A DNA stretch of 48,918 nucleotides from Acephala macrosclerotiorum. Its lineage: Eukaryota; Ascomycota; Leotiomycetes; Helotiales; Mollisiaceae. Made by a program: the position numbers and the translations under genes. Shown here in pieces: positions 34,565 through 44,700 of this stretch (its first letter is position 1; the number at the start of each line of letters is the position of its first letter). The notes below the pieces were generated by a model. It was not told where the DNA came from. It did no database searches and saw nothing but the letters and a program-made list of their open reading frames with translations. Where the stretch lies: the NCBI GenBank assembly GCA_014904845.1, contig MU119550.1, forward strand, positions 1 through 48,918, read 5' to 3'.

Positions 34565-36498
34565 ATGAGCTGCAGCATTCACATCGAAGCCATCTACCCC
34601 GCTATCGACTGCGATGCCTCTTCTATCAAGCGCATTGTCGGTGACAAGCTGACTATTACGGCGAATATTTTCAACGACAGCCACGATATCCTACGCACCC
34701 AAGTGCGCTCACGCAACGAGCGTGTGTCCACGTCAGAGTGGCAAGTGCTTCCCATGGTTCGCAGGGACAATGGTCGCTGGCAAGCCACCCTGCCCTTAAC
34801 GCAAAACACTACGATCATCATTTGCATCGACTCCCGGACAGACGCTTTTGGCACCTGGTTGGTAGAGCTGCGCAAGAAGATGGACGGCTACCTGCGTGTC
34901 TCCTTCGTGGTTGATAAAGGTGTTGAGCTTCTATGCCAGGCCGTCGACATTGCCACGGGTGCGGATCTCCAACGCCTAGCCACCGCATTAGCGGGCTTGC
35001 GAACTGCCAACACGTTGCTGGCTGCGTGGGAGGCGGTGCAAGATCCGGCCCTCGCGGATCTTGTGGATCGTTGGCTACCTCGCCCCGACATCGTGACTTC
35101 CGCGACGCTACCGATCACCGTCGATCGGCCGCGCGCCCTGTACAGCACCTGGTACGAGATGTTTCCACGATCCCAGGGACGAGAGCCGGGCAAACCTGCT
35201 ACTCTGCGGCAGGCAACGGAGCGCTTGCCTGCCTTACGCGCGATGGGTTTCAACGTGGTCTACCTGCCACCCATCCACCCCATTGGTCTAACGCACCGCA
35301 AGGGCCCGGACAATAGCCTCATTGCCGGTCCTAACGATCCGGGCTGCCCCTGGGCAATTGGGAACACCGCTGGCGGCCATCTGGCCGTCGATCCGGGGTT
35401 GGGCACCCTTTCCGACTTCGATGCCTTTGTGGCCACCGCGGCCGAGGAGGACATGGAGGTAGCCCTGGACTTTGCCGTCCAATGCTCCCCGGATCACCCA
35501 TGGGTTTAACGAGCACCCGGATTGGTTTAAACATCGTCCGGACGGGTCAATCAAGTACGCCGAAAATCCACCGAAAAGTATCAGGACGTGTATCCACTTA
35601 ACTTCGACACCCCCGACCAGGAAAGCCTCTGGCGAGCCCTGCTAGGGGTACTAACTTTCTGGATCTCGCACGAGGTTAAAATATTCCGAGTCGACAATCC
35701 CCACACCAAGCCCTTTGCTTTTTGGAAATGGGTCATTGCTGAGGTACAGCGGGAATGGCCCGAGGTGATCTTCCTCTCGGAATCGTTCACGAGCCCAATG
35801 GTGGCGAAGCTTCTCGCCGAGTTAGGCTTCACCCAGTCCTATACCTACTTCACCTGGCTCAACCACGCCAAAGAGCTCCAGGACTATATGCAAGAGCTCT
35901 GCTACTCCGGCATGCAGGAATATTTCCGCCCTAACTTCTTCAGCAACACGCCGGATATTCTCCCTGAGATCTTGCAAACAGGCGGCCGTCCGGCCTTTAA
36001 GATGCTTCTGGTGCTCGCTGCTACCCTATCTCCTAGTTACGGCATCTACAGCGGTTTTGAGCTGTGCGAGAGCGCAGCCATGCCAGGCCGCAAGGAGTAT
36101 CTCAATTCCGAGAAGTACGAGATCCGTGTGCGCAACTGGAACTAGCCCGGTAACATCACCGACCTAGTCACCAAGGTAAATCGCATCCGCGCCGAGAACC
36201 TCGCCTTGCAATGCTTGGACAACATTCATTTCTTCGCGTCAGAAAATGACTGCCTGCTGATTTATGGCAAGCGCCACAGCGACAACATTCTGCTCATTGT
36301 CGTCAACATTGACCCCACAATACGCACCACGGCATCGCCAACATACCGGCAGACTTCGTAGGCATTCTGCCTAGAGGCCGCTACGAGGTTGTTGATCTTC
36401 TTAGCGACGCTTTGTACGACTGGGGTGAGCGCAACTATGTGCGCCTCGATCCCCAAGCGCAGATTGCCCATATCTTGAAAGTGCATCGCCCGAGGTAG
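34565..36498 (+). pseudogene. glgE: Bacterial-type maltosyltransferase GlgE (alpha-1,4-glucan:maltose-1-phosphate), broken
   Basis: GlgE (GH13_3) extends alpha-1,4-glucan from maltose-1-phosphate in bacteria. The intronless ~645-codon region covers nearly the whole enzyme: IEAIYPAIDC and KRIVGD near the start, TDAFGTW (~93-99), RALYSTWYEMFPRS (190-203), YLPPIHPIGLTHRKGPDN (233-250), PWAIGN, DFAVQCSPDHPW (302-313), then FRVDNPHTKPFAFW with the Asp nucleophile codon at 35693, FLSESFTSP with the acid/base Glu codon at 35780, FTQSYTYFTW, YFRPNFF, RPAFK, SPSYGIYSGFELCE and YEIRVRNW. Breaks: one extra T near 35505-35507 (frame stops at 35509), one missing A near 35574-35577 which restores frame, TAG at 36143 where Gln is expected, one missing C near 36313-36316; the original frame then ends at TAG 36496. 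The indels are all in homopolymer runs, so some could be sequencing errors. Confidence 0.9.
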
Positions 36499-38339
36499 TT
36501 TCTTGAACGAGCCAATATGGCCATGAAAAAACTACAGCATGACGGCCAAAGCGCAACTCCAGCGATTATACTCAACGCTGAGGGAGCCAACTTGGCCCGT
36601 CATTGATCCTGAGAAGATGCTCCGAGCTCTGAGAAGATTATAGTCCTAAGGTCCCGTGAGGATCTGGGGCAATAGTGGGAAGCCAAAATGTGGACTTTAT
36701 TCTAGATACAAGACGTAGCACGAGGAGTGAAAGAAGAATGAGATTATTGAATCAGTGAGATAGTTTATAGCACGAGGCCCCTTGACACCGAGAAGATGAC
36801 CGTCTCAAGAATTCTTGGCATCGCTAGATTTGAACGGATTTGAATTATAAGTTATTGAGGAGAGATACAGCATACACGACACGCTATGGAATCTCCCAAA
36901 CTATATCGCGAACGCTTTCGTGGTGCTTCCGGTCAGAGGTCTAAGACATCTTTCACGTCGGATGAGATCGAGGGTTACGTTAGTGTATAGCGTAGCTGGT
37001 GAGGGATTGTAGCTGTAGGACTAGACATAGGGGAATAGGATACGTGGAAAAGGGCCTATTAGCGCATAGACATTGTCGAGAGGATCTGTAGCATCATGGT
37101 ACCGCCATTGTTGCAAGAGATTCGGCGGTCCCTCGCCAGTTCCGGGAATTTCCAGGCCCCGCCACTCTCAGTAACATTACCCTTTCAACTTCATTGAATA
37201 TTGTACCTAGATCGTCCCTATGCTCCGGTGAGGGGAGGCAACATAGATATCTTCCCACGAACAGCCATCATTTCTCATCTAGAACAGCGTTGCGTACTCT
37301 TTTATTGTCCATTGAACATGCTTCTGTGGTCACAATAGTGTTTGATATATCTTGAAATGTGCGAGAGTCTCGTGACGGATCGAGTATACAGCGCATATCA
37401 TTGTCTGCATGGCCCAGAGGAGCTCACCGAGAGAGACCCTTCCCCAGACACGTAATTCTACGTCGTTGTGAGGCATTTCTTCGATTGGCCCGGTCATATC
37501 GTACGAAAGGGATACCAGGGGCAAGCCTCCACTATTGTAGCCACCAAGGAGCAGTCTATTCTCAAGGCATTTTCAAGCAATAAAAATCAAACTTTATCAC
37601 TTCACTTAGAAATTACTCATAACTTTGGTTTTGTGTTTAAAAGAGGTTAAAATTAAAGAATACAACTCACTTAATTAATTTGAGTTAGGATTCAAAGGTC
37701 GGGATTTTGCTTCAGCGTTCTTTTGCTAGCGAGAAAGCCTGAAAAACACGGACTTATGATCCCGGGCTCGTTAGGCGATGGGTGACGACGAGAAGGGGGA
37801 GTATAATTCCTCAGGTTCCGCTATGGTCTCGTAACAGTCCCTACATTCGCTTCTTTAAATAGTACTAGTGCTAAATTATATAATACACTTCAAAATTGGA
37901 GATAGAGTTCTAGCTTAAGGGTGAAGTGGAAGATCATCATGTGATCAGACAAATCACTCGAAATCATCTCCCTTCGGCTGCAAGACCGGGATTCAAAATA
38001 GGCTCCCTTCTAGTTTCCTCACCGCGCTCACCTTAGCTCACTCGTACTTACCTGTGCTCGCTTGTACGCACTTGCTACCCACCCTCGCCTCCACCCCACT
38101 CCATTTAACTCACCAAATAATGCTGAAAAGGCAGCCATGCTCACCTTTCTAAACCGAAACAGATTTACTTCATAGTAGGATTGACGTTTGACAATCTATC
38201 GTTACCATCGCGTGCTGCAAGCCCAGACAGGGTATTTGATCTTGTGTAACGAAAACACTTCCCACCGGTTGCCTGGTGTTGCCTACTCCCGTGCTTCAAC
38301 GACTACATCACTCTCTCCGTTGATTCTGAGTATCAGTAC
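36499..38339. other. Intergenic, 1.8 kb, nothing recognised
   Basis: Directly after glgE a 36-codon frame starting MAMKKLQHDG (36517) follows, but it has none of the motifs of treS or other trehalose genes. The rest shows only short frames; the minus-strand frame 37330-37524 (64 codons) reads smoothly but is unrecognised. 38020-38110 is rich in CTCAC/CTTAC words. Confidence 0.4.
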
Positions 38340-38690
38340 GATGCGAAACTCTAGAAGAGCATCGAATGCACACCCGAGGGCAAATTGAAGAAGCACCGTG
38401 CGATAGCAGCCAAGTACGCTTCCCCATTCAACCATATATTCATTGCATCATCCTATGCTAAACGGTCACTCAGGAATCATACCCTTCAGCCCAGTGGTCT
38501 CTATCTTCATCGGATCCGACAACCAAGTTTTCAACATCCGGGAGGGTATCATCACTCTCTATTCTGGATAATTCAAGGATCTCTTCGCAGCCCTGGAAGG
38601 GGGTGAGAAGGTTTCTCTCGATTGTGGAGGCGGTTCGATTTGCTGATTTCGTCTCGTGAATGTAAGTAAAGCCTCCTGACTCCAACGCTT
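38340..38690 (+). pseudogene. Decayed copy of the BTB gene
   Basis: The same two-exon structure as the gene at 31729. The end of exon 1 reads KLKKHRAIAAK and is followed by a GTACGC donor at the same position; the second part reads VVSIFIGSDNQVF and IITLYSG-stop-FKDLF, then EGGEKVSL and, after a frameshift, VEAVRFADFVS-stop-MY. Stops: TAG 38352, TAA 38570, TGA near 38656. The homology then ends. The match to the intact gene is by reading of the BTB block and the shared splice position. Confidence 0.75.
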
Positions 38691-39543
38691 TCCTCATCTA
38701 CCCTACACATCTTTTTTACAACCAGGGCTAACTTCCCAATCTTCGGATACAGCGGTATATGAAACGATTTTCTCTCTCAAATGAAGCGAAGCGATATAAA
38801 TGCAATTCTGACTAAAATAATTACACTCTATGACCTTATCAGATCTACTGATTCTGCACTCTCGCAGCCATGTAACTGCTTTTTTATAACTTGTAGCTGA
38901 GTTAATTCTACTGCATTTTGAGTAACGTTTATACCGGAATGACAGATTTGGGCACCCGTACCAAATATACCCGGATGCCCCGGGTACCCTATCTAGGACT
39001 ACCACCCTACTCTAATGCTTCTCAAAGCGGGGAGGGGAGAAGTGCCCTTCCGCCGCGGCATGGAGAGGATAAATGGCGGAGCTGTGATAGGTCTTTGCTT
39101 GACACGTGTAACCTGTTTGTCAAGTTGAATATCCCGTATCGTGGTCAGAACGAACCCGTGAGGCCCTCGAGGTATAATATTGATCAAAGGCATAGAATGT
39201 TGTACGCCATCAAAAGAAGACGCCTCTTATGTCGGCCCGGCCCAGAGGTCTGAGTCAGACCAAAACCAATAACCAACTAGTTAACGGCACGAACTTGTAC
39301 GCTACTGCGGTCTGGTCGACTTTGACGAGCTCAAGTGGGGGAAGCTGCCCCTCAACACATTGCCCCCTATTTATAACGTACTGGAAACTTGTAAAATAGA
39401 TTTATGAATAAACGAACCTGAGCATCTTGCAATTTTATAGATGATGGAGCCAAGGCCGTCGAGTGTCCCTTCAAACTCCAAGGCCTATATCATACCAAGG
39501 CTCATGTGCCCTTGTGCATTTCAAATTTCTTATATTTCGATTT
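38691..39543. other. Intergenic, nothing recognised
   Basis: May include remains of the BTB pseudogene's 3' half, but no block is recognisable. The 111-codon plus-strand frame at 38918-39253 has no motifs. A CTATTTATAACG TATA-like element lies near 39367. Confidence 0.35.
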
Positions 39544-39699
39544 CTATTGTTGGGCGCACTGTACTCGCTGGCCCAGCTCCTCCCCCGACACCTTGCATAT
39601 TACGATTTCGTCATCTTTCTCATCTTCTTCCAATTTATCTAACTTGTCCTGTGCCAACTCGCAACCCAACCCCTCTTCCGAGTCCTCGTCTGTCTCAGT
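39544..39699 (-). other. In-frame open extension after the coiled-coil stop
   Basis: After the TAA at 39700-39702 the same minus-strand frame continues for 51 codons to a TAG at 39544-39546. It is strongly acidic (TETDEDSEEG, KLEEDEKDDE) and reads like a protein tail. Either the TAA is a recent nonsense change (CAA to TAA, a CpA to TpA change) or this is coincidence. Confidence 0.4.
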
Positions 39700-40704
39700 T
39701 TACGGCTGCCGCATTTTAGTTCTCTCATGCCGCAGCTGCTCTTCCAGGGTTGCACATTGCTGCTGTACGAATTCCAACTGTTGATTCTTTATCGCACATT
39801 CTTCTCTTGCCTGGCGAGCCTTGCGCTTCTCATCGTTGAGTTCATTCCTTGTTTGGTTCAACGCAAGCCTCGTCTGCTCGACCGTTTCCGTCTGGGTTCG
39901 GACCTGCTCGTCCAGTTCGTGTATCCGCTGTCCCGTTTGCTCGATGGTTTCGGTCTGCGTTTGAACTTGCTCATCCAGCTCATGTATACGCCGCCCCTTC
40001 AGGCCCAACTGTTCTCCCAGTTGTGCCACCTCCCGTGCTCGAGCTTGTGTTTCATAGCGCTTGTGCTCCTCGAACCTCTGCACCTCCTCAGCTAGTTGAT
40101 TTTCCAGGCTATCTTTCATCCGTGCAGACTCCCTCCTCTCTTTGCTCATTCGAGACTGAAGCTCCCTCACACGTAAAACATTTTGATCATGTTGCTCGGC
40201 AGTTTTCTGTTCGAAATTCCTGAGCGCTGCTGCTAGCTGGTCGTGTTGCTGTTTAAGTTCCGTCTCGAAGTTCATACGCGCTTCCTGTAACTCCCGTCGT
40301 CCATTTTGGATATGCTCTTGAAGCAACCTATCCTTCTTTTGCAACTCATTCTTGAGCAGATTCGTTTTCTGAGCCTTGCGATGGAGCTCGGTGTTCTCGC
40401 TTGCTGTTTTAATGCGTAGTTTATCCGCCTGTCCGAGGCAGTCGTCTAGAGCTGATTCTTTTAGGTTGAGCTTATACTTTAGCTCATTTATTTCAGCTGC
40501 CTGTGCATCGGCAAGACTCAGGAGTTCCTGGATGAATGAGTCCTCATCTTCTACTCTTGACCCCTCGGGGGTGATTCTGCCGAGGCTTCGATTGTTGTTC
40601 CTAAGGGCTAATTGACTTCCCATGCCAGTCTGATTCGCCTTAGTCTTGCGTTTTCTGCTGAAATGTAGCATTTTAGAAGCGCTGGGGAAGTTTAATACGT
40701 GCAT
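39700..40704 (-). CDS. Coiled-coil protein, unknown function
   Basis: 334 residues from the ATG at 40704 (MHVLNFPSASK); the frame is open upstream to about 40980 but without an ATG, so an upstream exon is possible. From residue ~60 to the end it is almost continuous coiled coil, rich in E, Q, R, K and L. Near 260-305 a 21-residue unit starting RIHELDEQV is present twice in tandem, also visible in the DNA (about 39900-39990). No globular domain, signal peptide or membrane segment seen. It lies tail towards an intergenic gap and head towards the ubiquitin-like gene. See the extension entry for the questionable stop. Confidence 0.6.
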   Translation of the reverse strand: MHVLNFPSASKMLHFSRKRKTKANQTGMGSQLALRNNNRSLGRITPEGSRVEDEDSFIQELLSLADAQAAEINELKYKLNLKESALDDCLGQADKLRIKTASENTELHRKAQKTNLLKNELQKKDRLLQEHIQNGRRELQEARMNFETELKQQHDQLAAALRNFEQKTAEQHDQNVLRVRELQSRMSKERRESARMKDSLENQLAEEVQRFEEHKRYETQARAREVAQLGEQLGLKGRRIHELDEQVQTQTETIEQTGQRIHELDEQVRTQTETVEQTRLALNQTRNELNDEKRKARQAREECAIKNQQLEFVQQQCATLEEQLRHERTKMRQP

Positions 40705-41222
40705 TTCATGATTTTCCTTGTAGCTGGGTAGATCTCCGGCGGACAAAGTAGTTGAAGTTGTGAGCTCAGCTGAGAGGATGGAATTGCAGAATCTAGCCTT
40801 TTCGCCCGCGAGTCTGCCGTGGCTTGAGCCTCCGACATCATAATGATCACATTCTATTAGCAGAACCACCAGCTGAGGGCTACGGCCAATGGTACCGCTA
40901 CGATACCACCTCCTGCACAGCTGCCTGACTGAGCAGCCTTGTTTCGCCCCAACAAAAAAGAAGAGGCAGCCAGTCAGCGGCTAGAATCAGAACACGAGAC
41001 TCAGCAACAATATGCAGCCTTTGATAGTCGATAAAATCAATTCGCCAAACTGTTAAACTACGCATTCATTCGTTTCATTACTTCCTTGTAGAAGCCTAGT
41101 GGAGCGGGACCCCGCTCATATGTAAGCCGCCACCCCAAAAACTGCTCATGTCTCATCGCTCCTGCCACGCTGGCAAGTACCCAAACCTGCCCACTCACCT
41201 GCCAGGCCCTTTAAGCCGTGTC
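40705..41222. other. Intergenic gap of coiled-coil and ubiquitin-like genes
   Basis: Probably the coiled-coil gene's promoter and the ubiquitin-like gene's 3' end. Nothing else recognised. Confidence 0.4.
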
Positions 41223-42015
41223 TCAAGAAAGATCACGAACCCCACCATTCAAGCGCGACACTATGTGGATGGTGCAATCCTGGCAACATTTCGAGTCAGG
41301 TCTAGAAGGGAAATAAGATCATTGCACCAAACATACCTTACCGAGCCCATAGTCTTGCAATGTCTTTTCTATGGCAAGATGTCAGGACTCAAAACTCATG
41401 GAATATAGAATATGTGTAGGTGTCACATACCGTCTTCAAGCTGCTTTCCGCCCCAAAGAAGCCTTAAGTCGTCGACCTCGAGAGCTTTCTCTCGTCCAAG
41501 CTTCTCGAGGAGCTGTTTGACCTTCCAAGCGATCGGGATATCATGCAAAGTCATGGTCCTGCCCTCAAGGTTTTGGAACATGACGGTCTTGAGGATTGTT
41601 TGGTTGGAATAAGGCGGTGGGTTGACAGCCGGCGTCACAGATCGTGTGAAGAAAATCGTGTCACCCTATTAATTATGTATCTCACGATAAGCTTTTTATT
41701 GCGATAAGATGCTTACCTCTTGTATCGTAAATGAAGAGAGGCTTGCATCGACTGTGCTGTTTCATTAGTGTCTAGTCAATTTGTATCAAGGATAGACTGA
41801 CGGTCAGAAAGTTCTTTGTCTGCAAAAGCAAGTGATACACTGCTCCACCCTTCAGGATTTTTCAACTCGGCAGCAATAGCTTTCTTGAGATCTTGGACGG
41901 ATTGAGTAGTATTGATACCGGTGAGACGCCGACTGGTGCCATCGTTGGAATTAACTTCCTCGATGTACAAGAAGTCCCGGTATTCTCCTTCTTCGGCTGG
42001 CTTCCAGTCTGACAT
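41223..42015 (-). CDS. Double ubiquitin-like protein ending in LNGG plus five residues
   Basis: Five exons on the minus strand: 41802-42015, 41717-41751, 41431-41665, 41337-41368, 41223-41279, with introns of 50, 51, 62 and 57 bp; phases fit throughout and give 190 residues. Two beta-grasp domains: the first at about 12-95 (LTGINTTQSVQDLKKAIAAE, then a FADKELSD and FTIQEGDTIFF turn), the second at about 105-185 (LKTVMFQNLEGRTMTLHDI, LRLLWGGKQLEDEKTLQDYG, TIHIVSRLNGG). The end of the second domain copies ubiquitin's LxLRGG, at 182-185, followed by VRDLS, a short tail such as deubiquitinases remove from ubiquitin precursors. So it may be a conjugatable tag, or a scaffold. It shares a 263-bp promoter with the RBR ligase. 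Exons 2 and 4 are very short and rest on the family pattern. Confidence 0.78.
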
Positions 42016-42278
42016 GTTGCAAACGTCAGTGCAGCTCTGTAGTGCTTGGAGAAATTGAGATGAGATACAAAGAAGGTGGGAAGAAATTGGGTACAAAATC
42101 TATTTAGGGCAAATGACGTGTTCCTGCATCTAGCTCTGCTTTTTCGACGAGGCTGTGAGGCGGATGGACAAGGCAGATTACTTCAAAGCTACCTGCCGCA
42201 GTAAAATCTCGTATCCCCCACTTCCATCTTCTAACATAACATCTTCTTATCCAAACACTCCTCGAAACAGATATCAAA
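42016..42278. promoter_or_regulatory. Bidirectional promoter between the ubiquitin-like and RBR genes
   Basis: 263 bases separate the two ATGs, read in opposite directions, so both 5' untranslated regions and a shared core promoter must lie here. This suggests co-expression. No specific operator could be identified. Confidence 0.6.
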
Positions 42279-43695
42279 ATGGACCCCGATGACTTCGCAG
42301 ACTGGCAGCTATGCTGGCAGGCCAACTTGCTTTTTCACAAGCGCGTCACAAAATCCCAAAAGTGCATCGTCTGCTCCGAGGCCCAAGATTACGCAAACAA
42401 CACTCGACGCTCATCATTTTGGCTTGATGCTACTCGCTGTTTAGCTGGACACAGGCAGGCGACTCAAATCGAGACCCAGGGCACACCTTGTCTTGGTGTC
42501 TGCGCAACATGCGATCAGATGTACATGCTGGATATAGTAAGAGGAAAGCACACATGTAGGAGAGAGGGCTGTAGACGGATTGTAAAGGTTCATGAGGTTG
42601 AACTCAGAGAGAGATTGGAATCTGACAAGGCGCTGTTGGAGTATGTACGCATTCAGAAGAAAAGCAGCCAGCGGCATATCTTACTGATAATATCTTAGGA
42701 ACTTCCTCGCCTTGTTGCGGAAATACAGGATTTATGAATGCGCCATCCACTGCGATGAAGTTGCCTACAATACCAATCCCTTTTTGGCGCTCAAGCCTCC
42801 GACTACACAATGCGACCACGATCGTAACGCGTGCGATGCTTGTCTTAAAGCTGCCTTGGAGAGTGCAATCCGAGGGGGGCGTCTCCAGGACCTGGTCTGT
42901 CCGGACCCGGAGTGTAAGAAACCAATTCCTCTAGAAGCCATCAGGTCAAATATCTCCACAGATGTTTTCAAAATGTAAGATGAATACCGTCTTCCATTAC
43001 ATGTATTTACTAACAAAATTAACAGCTACAACAAGCAACTCGCCCTGAAAACTATAGCGAAAGACGAGAACTTTCGCTGGTGTGCCTGTGGGCACGGCCA
43101 GATCCACAGTCTAGGAGGTAGGTATTTTCCTATACTCCGCCTTCAACTATCCTACTAATCAAGATGTCTACCAGAGAGCAACCCTGAATGGATTTGTCTT
43201 TCCTGTTCAAAACGGCATTGCTATATCTGCAAGGAAGAGTCTTCTATGCCCTGCGAGCACCTCCGTGCTATTGACGCACAGAAAAATATGGAAAAAACCA
43301 ACCGAAAGGAATCCGCTGCTCGCATCTTCTCCGAGGCTGCCAAAAAGGCAGAAGAAGCCCAACGCCAAGCACGGGACAACGAAGCAGGAACCAAGCGCGA
43401 AATAGCACGCACAACGAAAAAATGTCCCAAAGCGGGCTGCTGTAATAAAATAGAGCGAAACGATGGATGTGGTCATTTCACGTGTAAGATGTGTTTGACG
43501 GAGTTTTGTTGGTGTTGTAAGGTCATTTGGAAGAATAACAACGTACTGCATCTAGTGGGGTGTAGGATTGGCACGAAGAGTCAGGTCGAGAAGTCAAAGT
43601 TGGATCAGGCCGGGTATGCGGTGGGGTGGGATCGGGATGAGGGGTATGATTTGAGCTTGGATAAGGGCCTTTGGCTTTTGGGTTCACATATGTGA
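42279..43695 (+). CDS. RBR-type (RING-between-RING) E3 ubiquitin ligase
   Basis: Exons 42279-42640, 42699-42974, 43026-43117 and 43175-43695 give 416 residues; introns have GTATGT, GTAAGA and GTAGGT donors. Cys/His-rich N-terminus: KCIVCSE (~28) and CLGVCATCDQMY with CRREGC. RING1 at about 135-195 (CAIHC, QCDHDRNACDACL, VCPDPECKKP); IBR at about 228-272 (WCACGHG, CLSCSKRHCYIC, PCEH); a charged helical linker 279-320; RING2 at about 327-358 (CPKAGCCNKIERNDGCGHFTC, split as KAGCCNKIERND and GCGHFTCKMC, EFCWCC). By family analogy the catalytic Cys that accepts ubiquitin is C342 in GCGHFTC. RBR ligases pass ubiquitin from the E2 to their own Cys and then to the substrate. It is divergently paired with the ubiquitin-like gene. 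Confidence 0.85.
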
Positions 43696-44700
43696 CGTGT
43701 TTCCAATATCATCTGGGCGAGCAAGTTTATTGCTATCCTGCGTTGCAGAGCTAGAAAAAAAATTGGTGGACATGGCATGAGCATGTGAATCGGAAACAGT
43801 TTAACTTTCTCTGAATAAGGAAATTAACAACGTAAACAAGTGTTATTAGTACTCGAGAGAATTGTGCGCTGGTGTAGGACAGGAGGAGTTAAATGCCTCT
43901 GGCCTAGGGAGCTGGGGGCTGGTAGGAATTGATACACTTTTATCGTACGGACGTAGGTATCGTAATGTACGTGCAATGTCTTTCAACAATAAGTGGAGAT
44001 ATGGCTACTATTCAATAGACCGAGACACTAACTATTATAATGTTGGGAGATATAGCAAAATTATAATTGATTTAGATGACCTGAGACGGCATGTTTGAAG
44101 GTCCTACGATAAAGTATGAGACTATCCCAGCCCCACTAAGTGGATTTAAACGCGGAAGATGTTTGATGCAATCCTTTGTGAATTCCTAGGTTGGGACAAT
44201 GGCCACCTAAAACAGCGACAGGCCCGCTTGATTCGGTGGCCATCGCCCTTGAACGTTACATTTAGCTGTAAAGATGCCATGGATGCAGGAAGGGAGAAAA
44301 CCCGTGATTCACATGCAATCATCTCCGGAATGCCACGTCGAGGCATGAAATCTCCACCACTCGGTAAGAGAAGTGTCATAGGTGCCAAAAGAAGCGACGA
44401 GAAGCCATGTTGGTATTGCTTGACTCCTTTGAGCATGGATGCGACCAACCAATCTGAGCCTCCGTCTTGCTGCTTATTGAAACCTAGACTCAATTGCCAC
44501 ATAGAGAGGAGATATAACAGTCCTCACCGCAAGATGTACCACGGTCTCAGCGTAGTAGGTCTTGTCTGGAAAGTCTGTGTGTATTGGTGCGTTTGTTTAA
44601 AGAGTTGAGAGCTTTGGGGAGCTGTAAATAAGGTAAGAGCTAAGTGGAAGCTAGTGCACGTGACTACTATAACATGCCCTCTTTTTAAGAGTTCTTTCTA
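43696..44700. other. Intergenic up to the AT block
   Basis: RBR 3' end, then frames on both strands at 44146-44608 (118 and 149 codons) that overlap each other and have no motifs. The minus one (MWQLSLGFNKQQDGG start) reads slightly more like a protein. A CACGTG lies at 44657. The gradient to the AT block runs from about 44700 to 44900. Confidence 0.4.

Noticed and set aside
36499..36630. treS or maltokinase gene following glgE as in bacterial operons
   Set aside because: The short frame MAMKKLQHDG lacks the expected start of a trehalose synthase and ends after 36 codons.
40705..40869. N-terminal extension of the coiled-coil protein
   Set aside because: Begins with GTG; first in-frame ATG is at 40704. 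An upstream exon remains possible.
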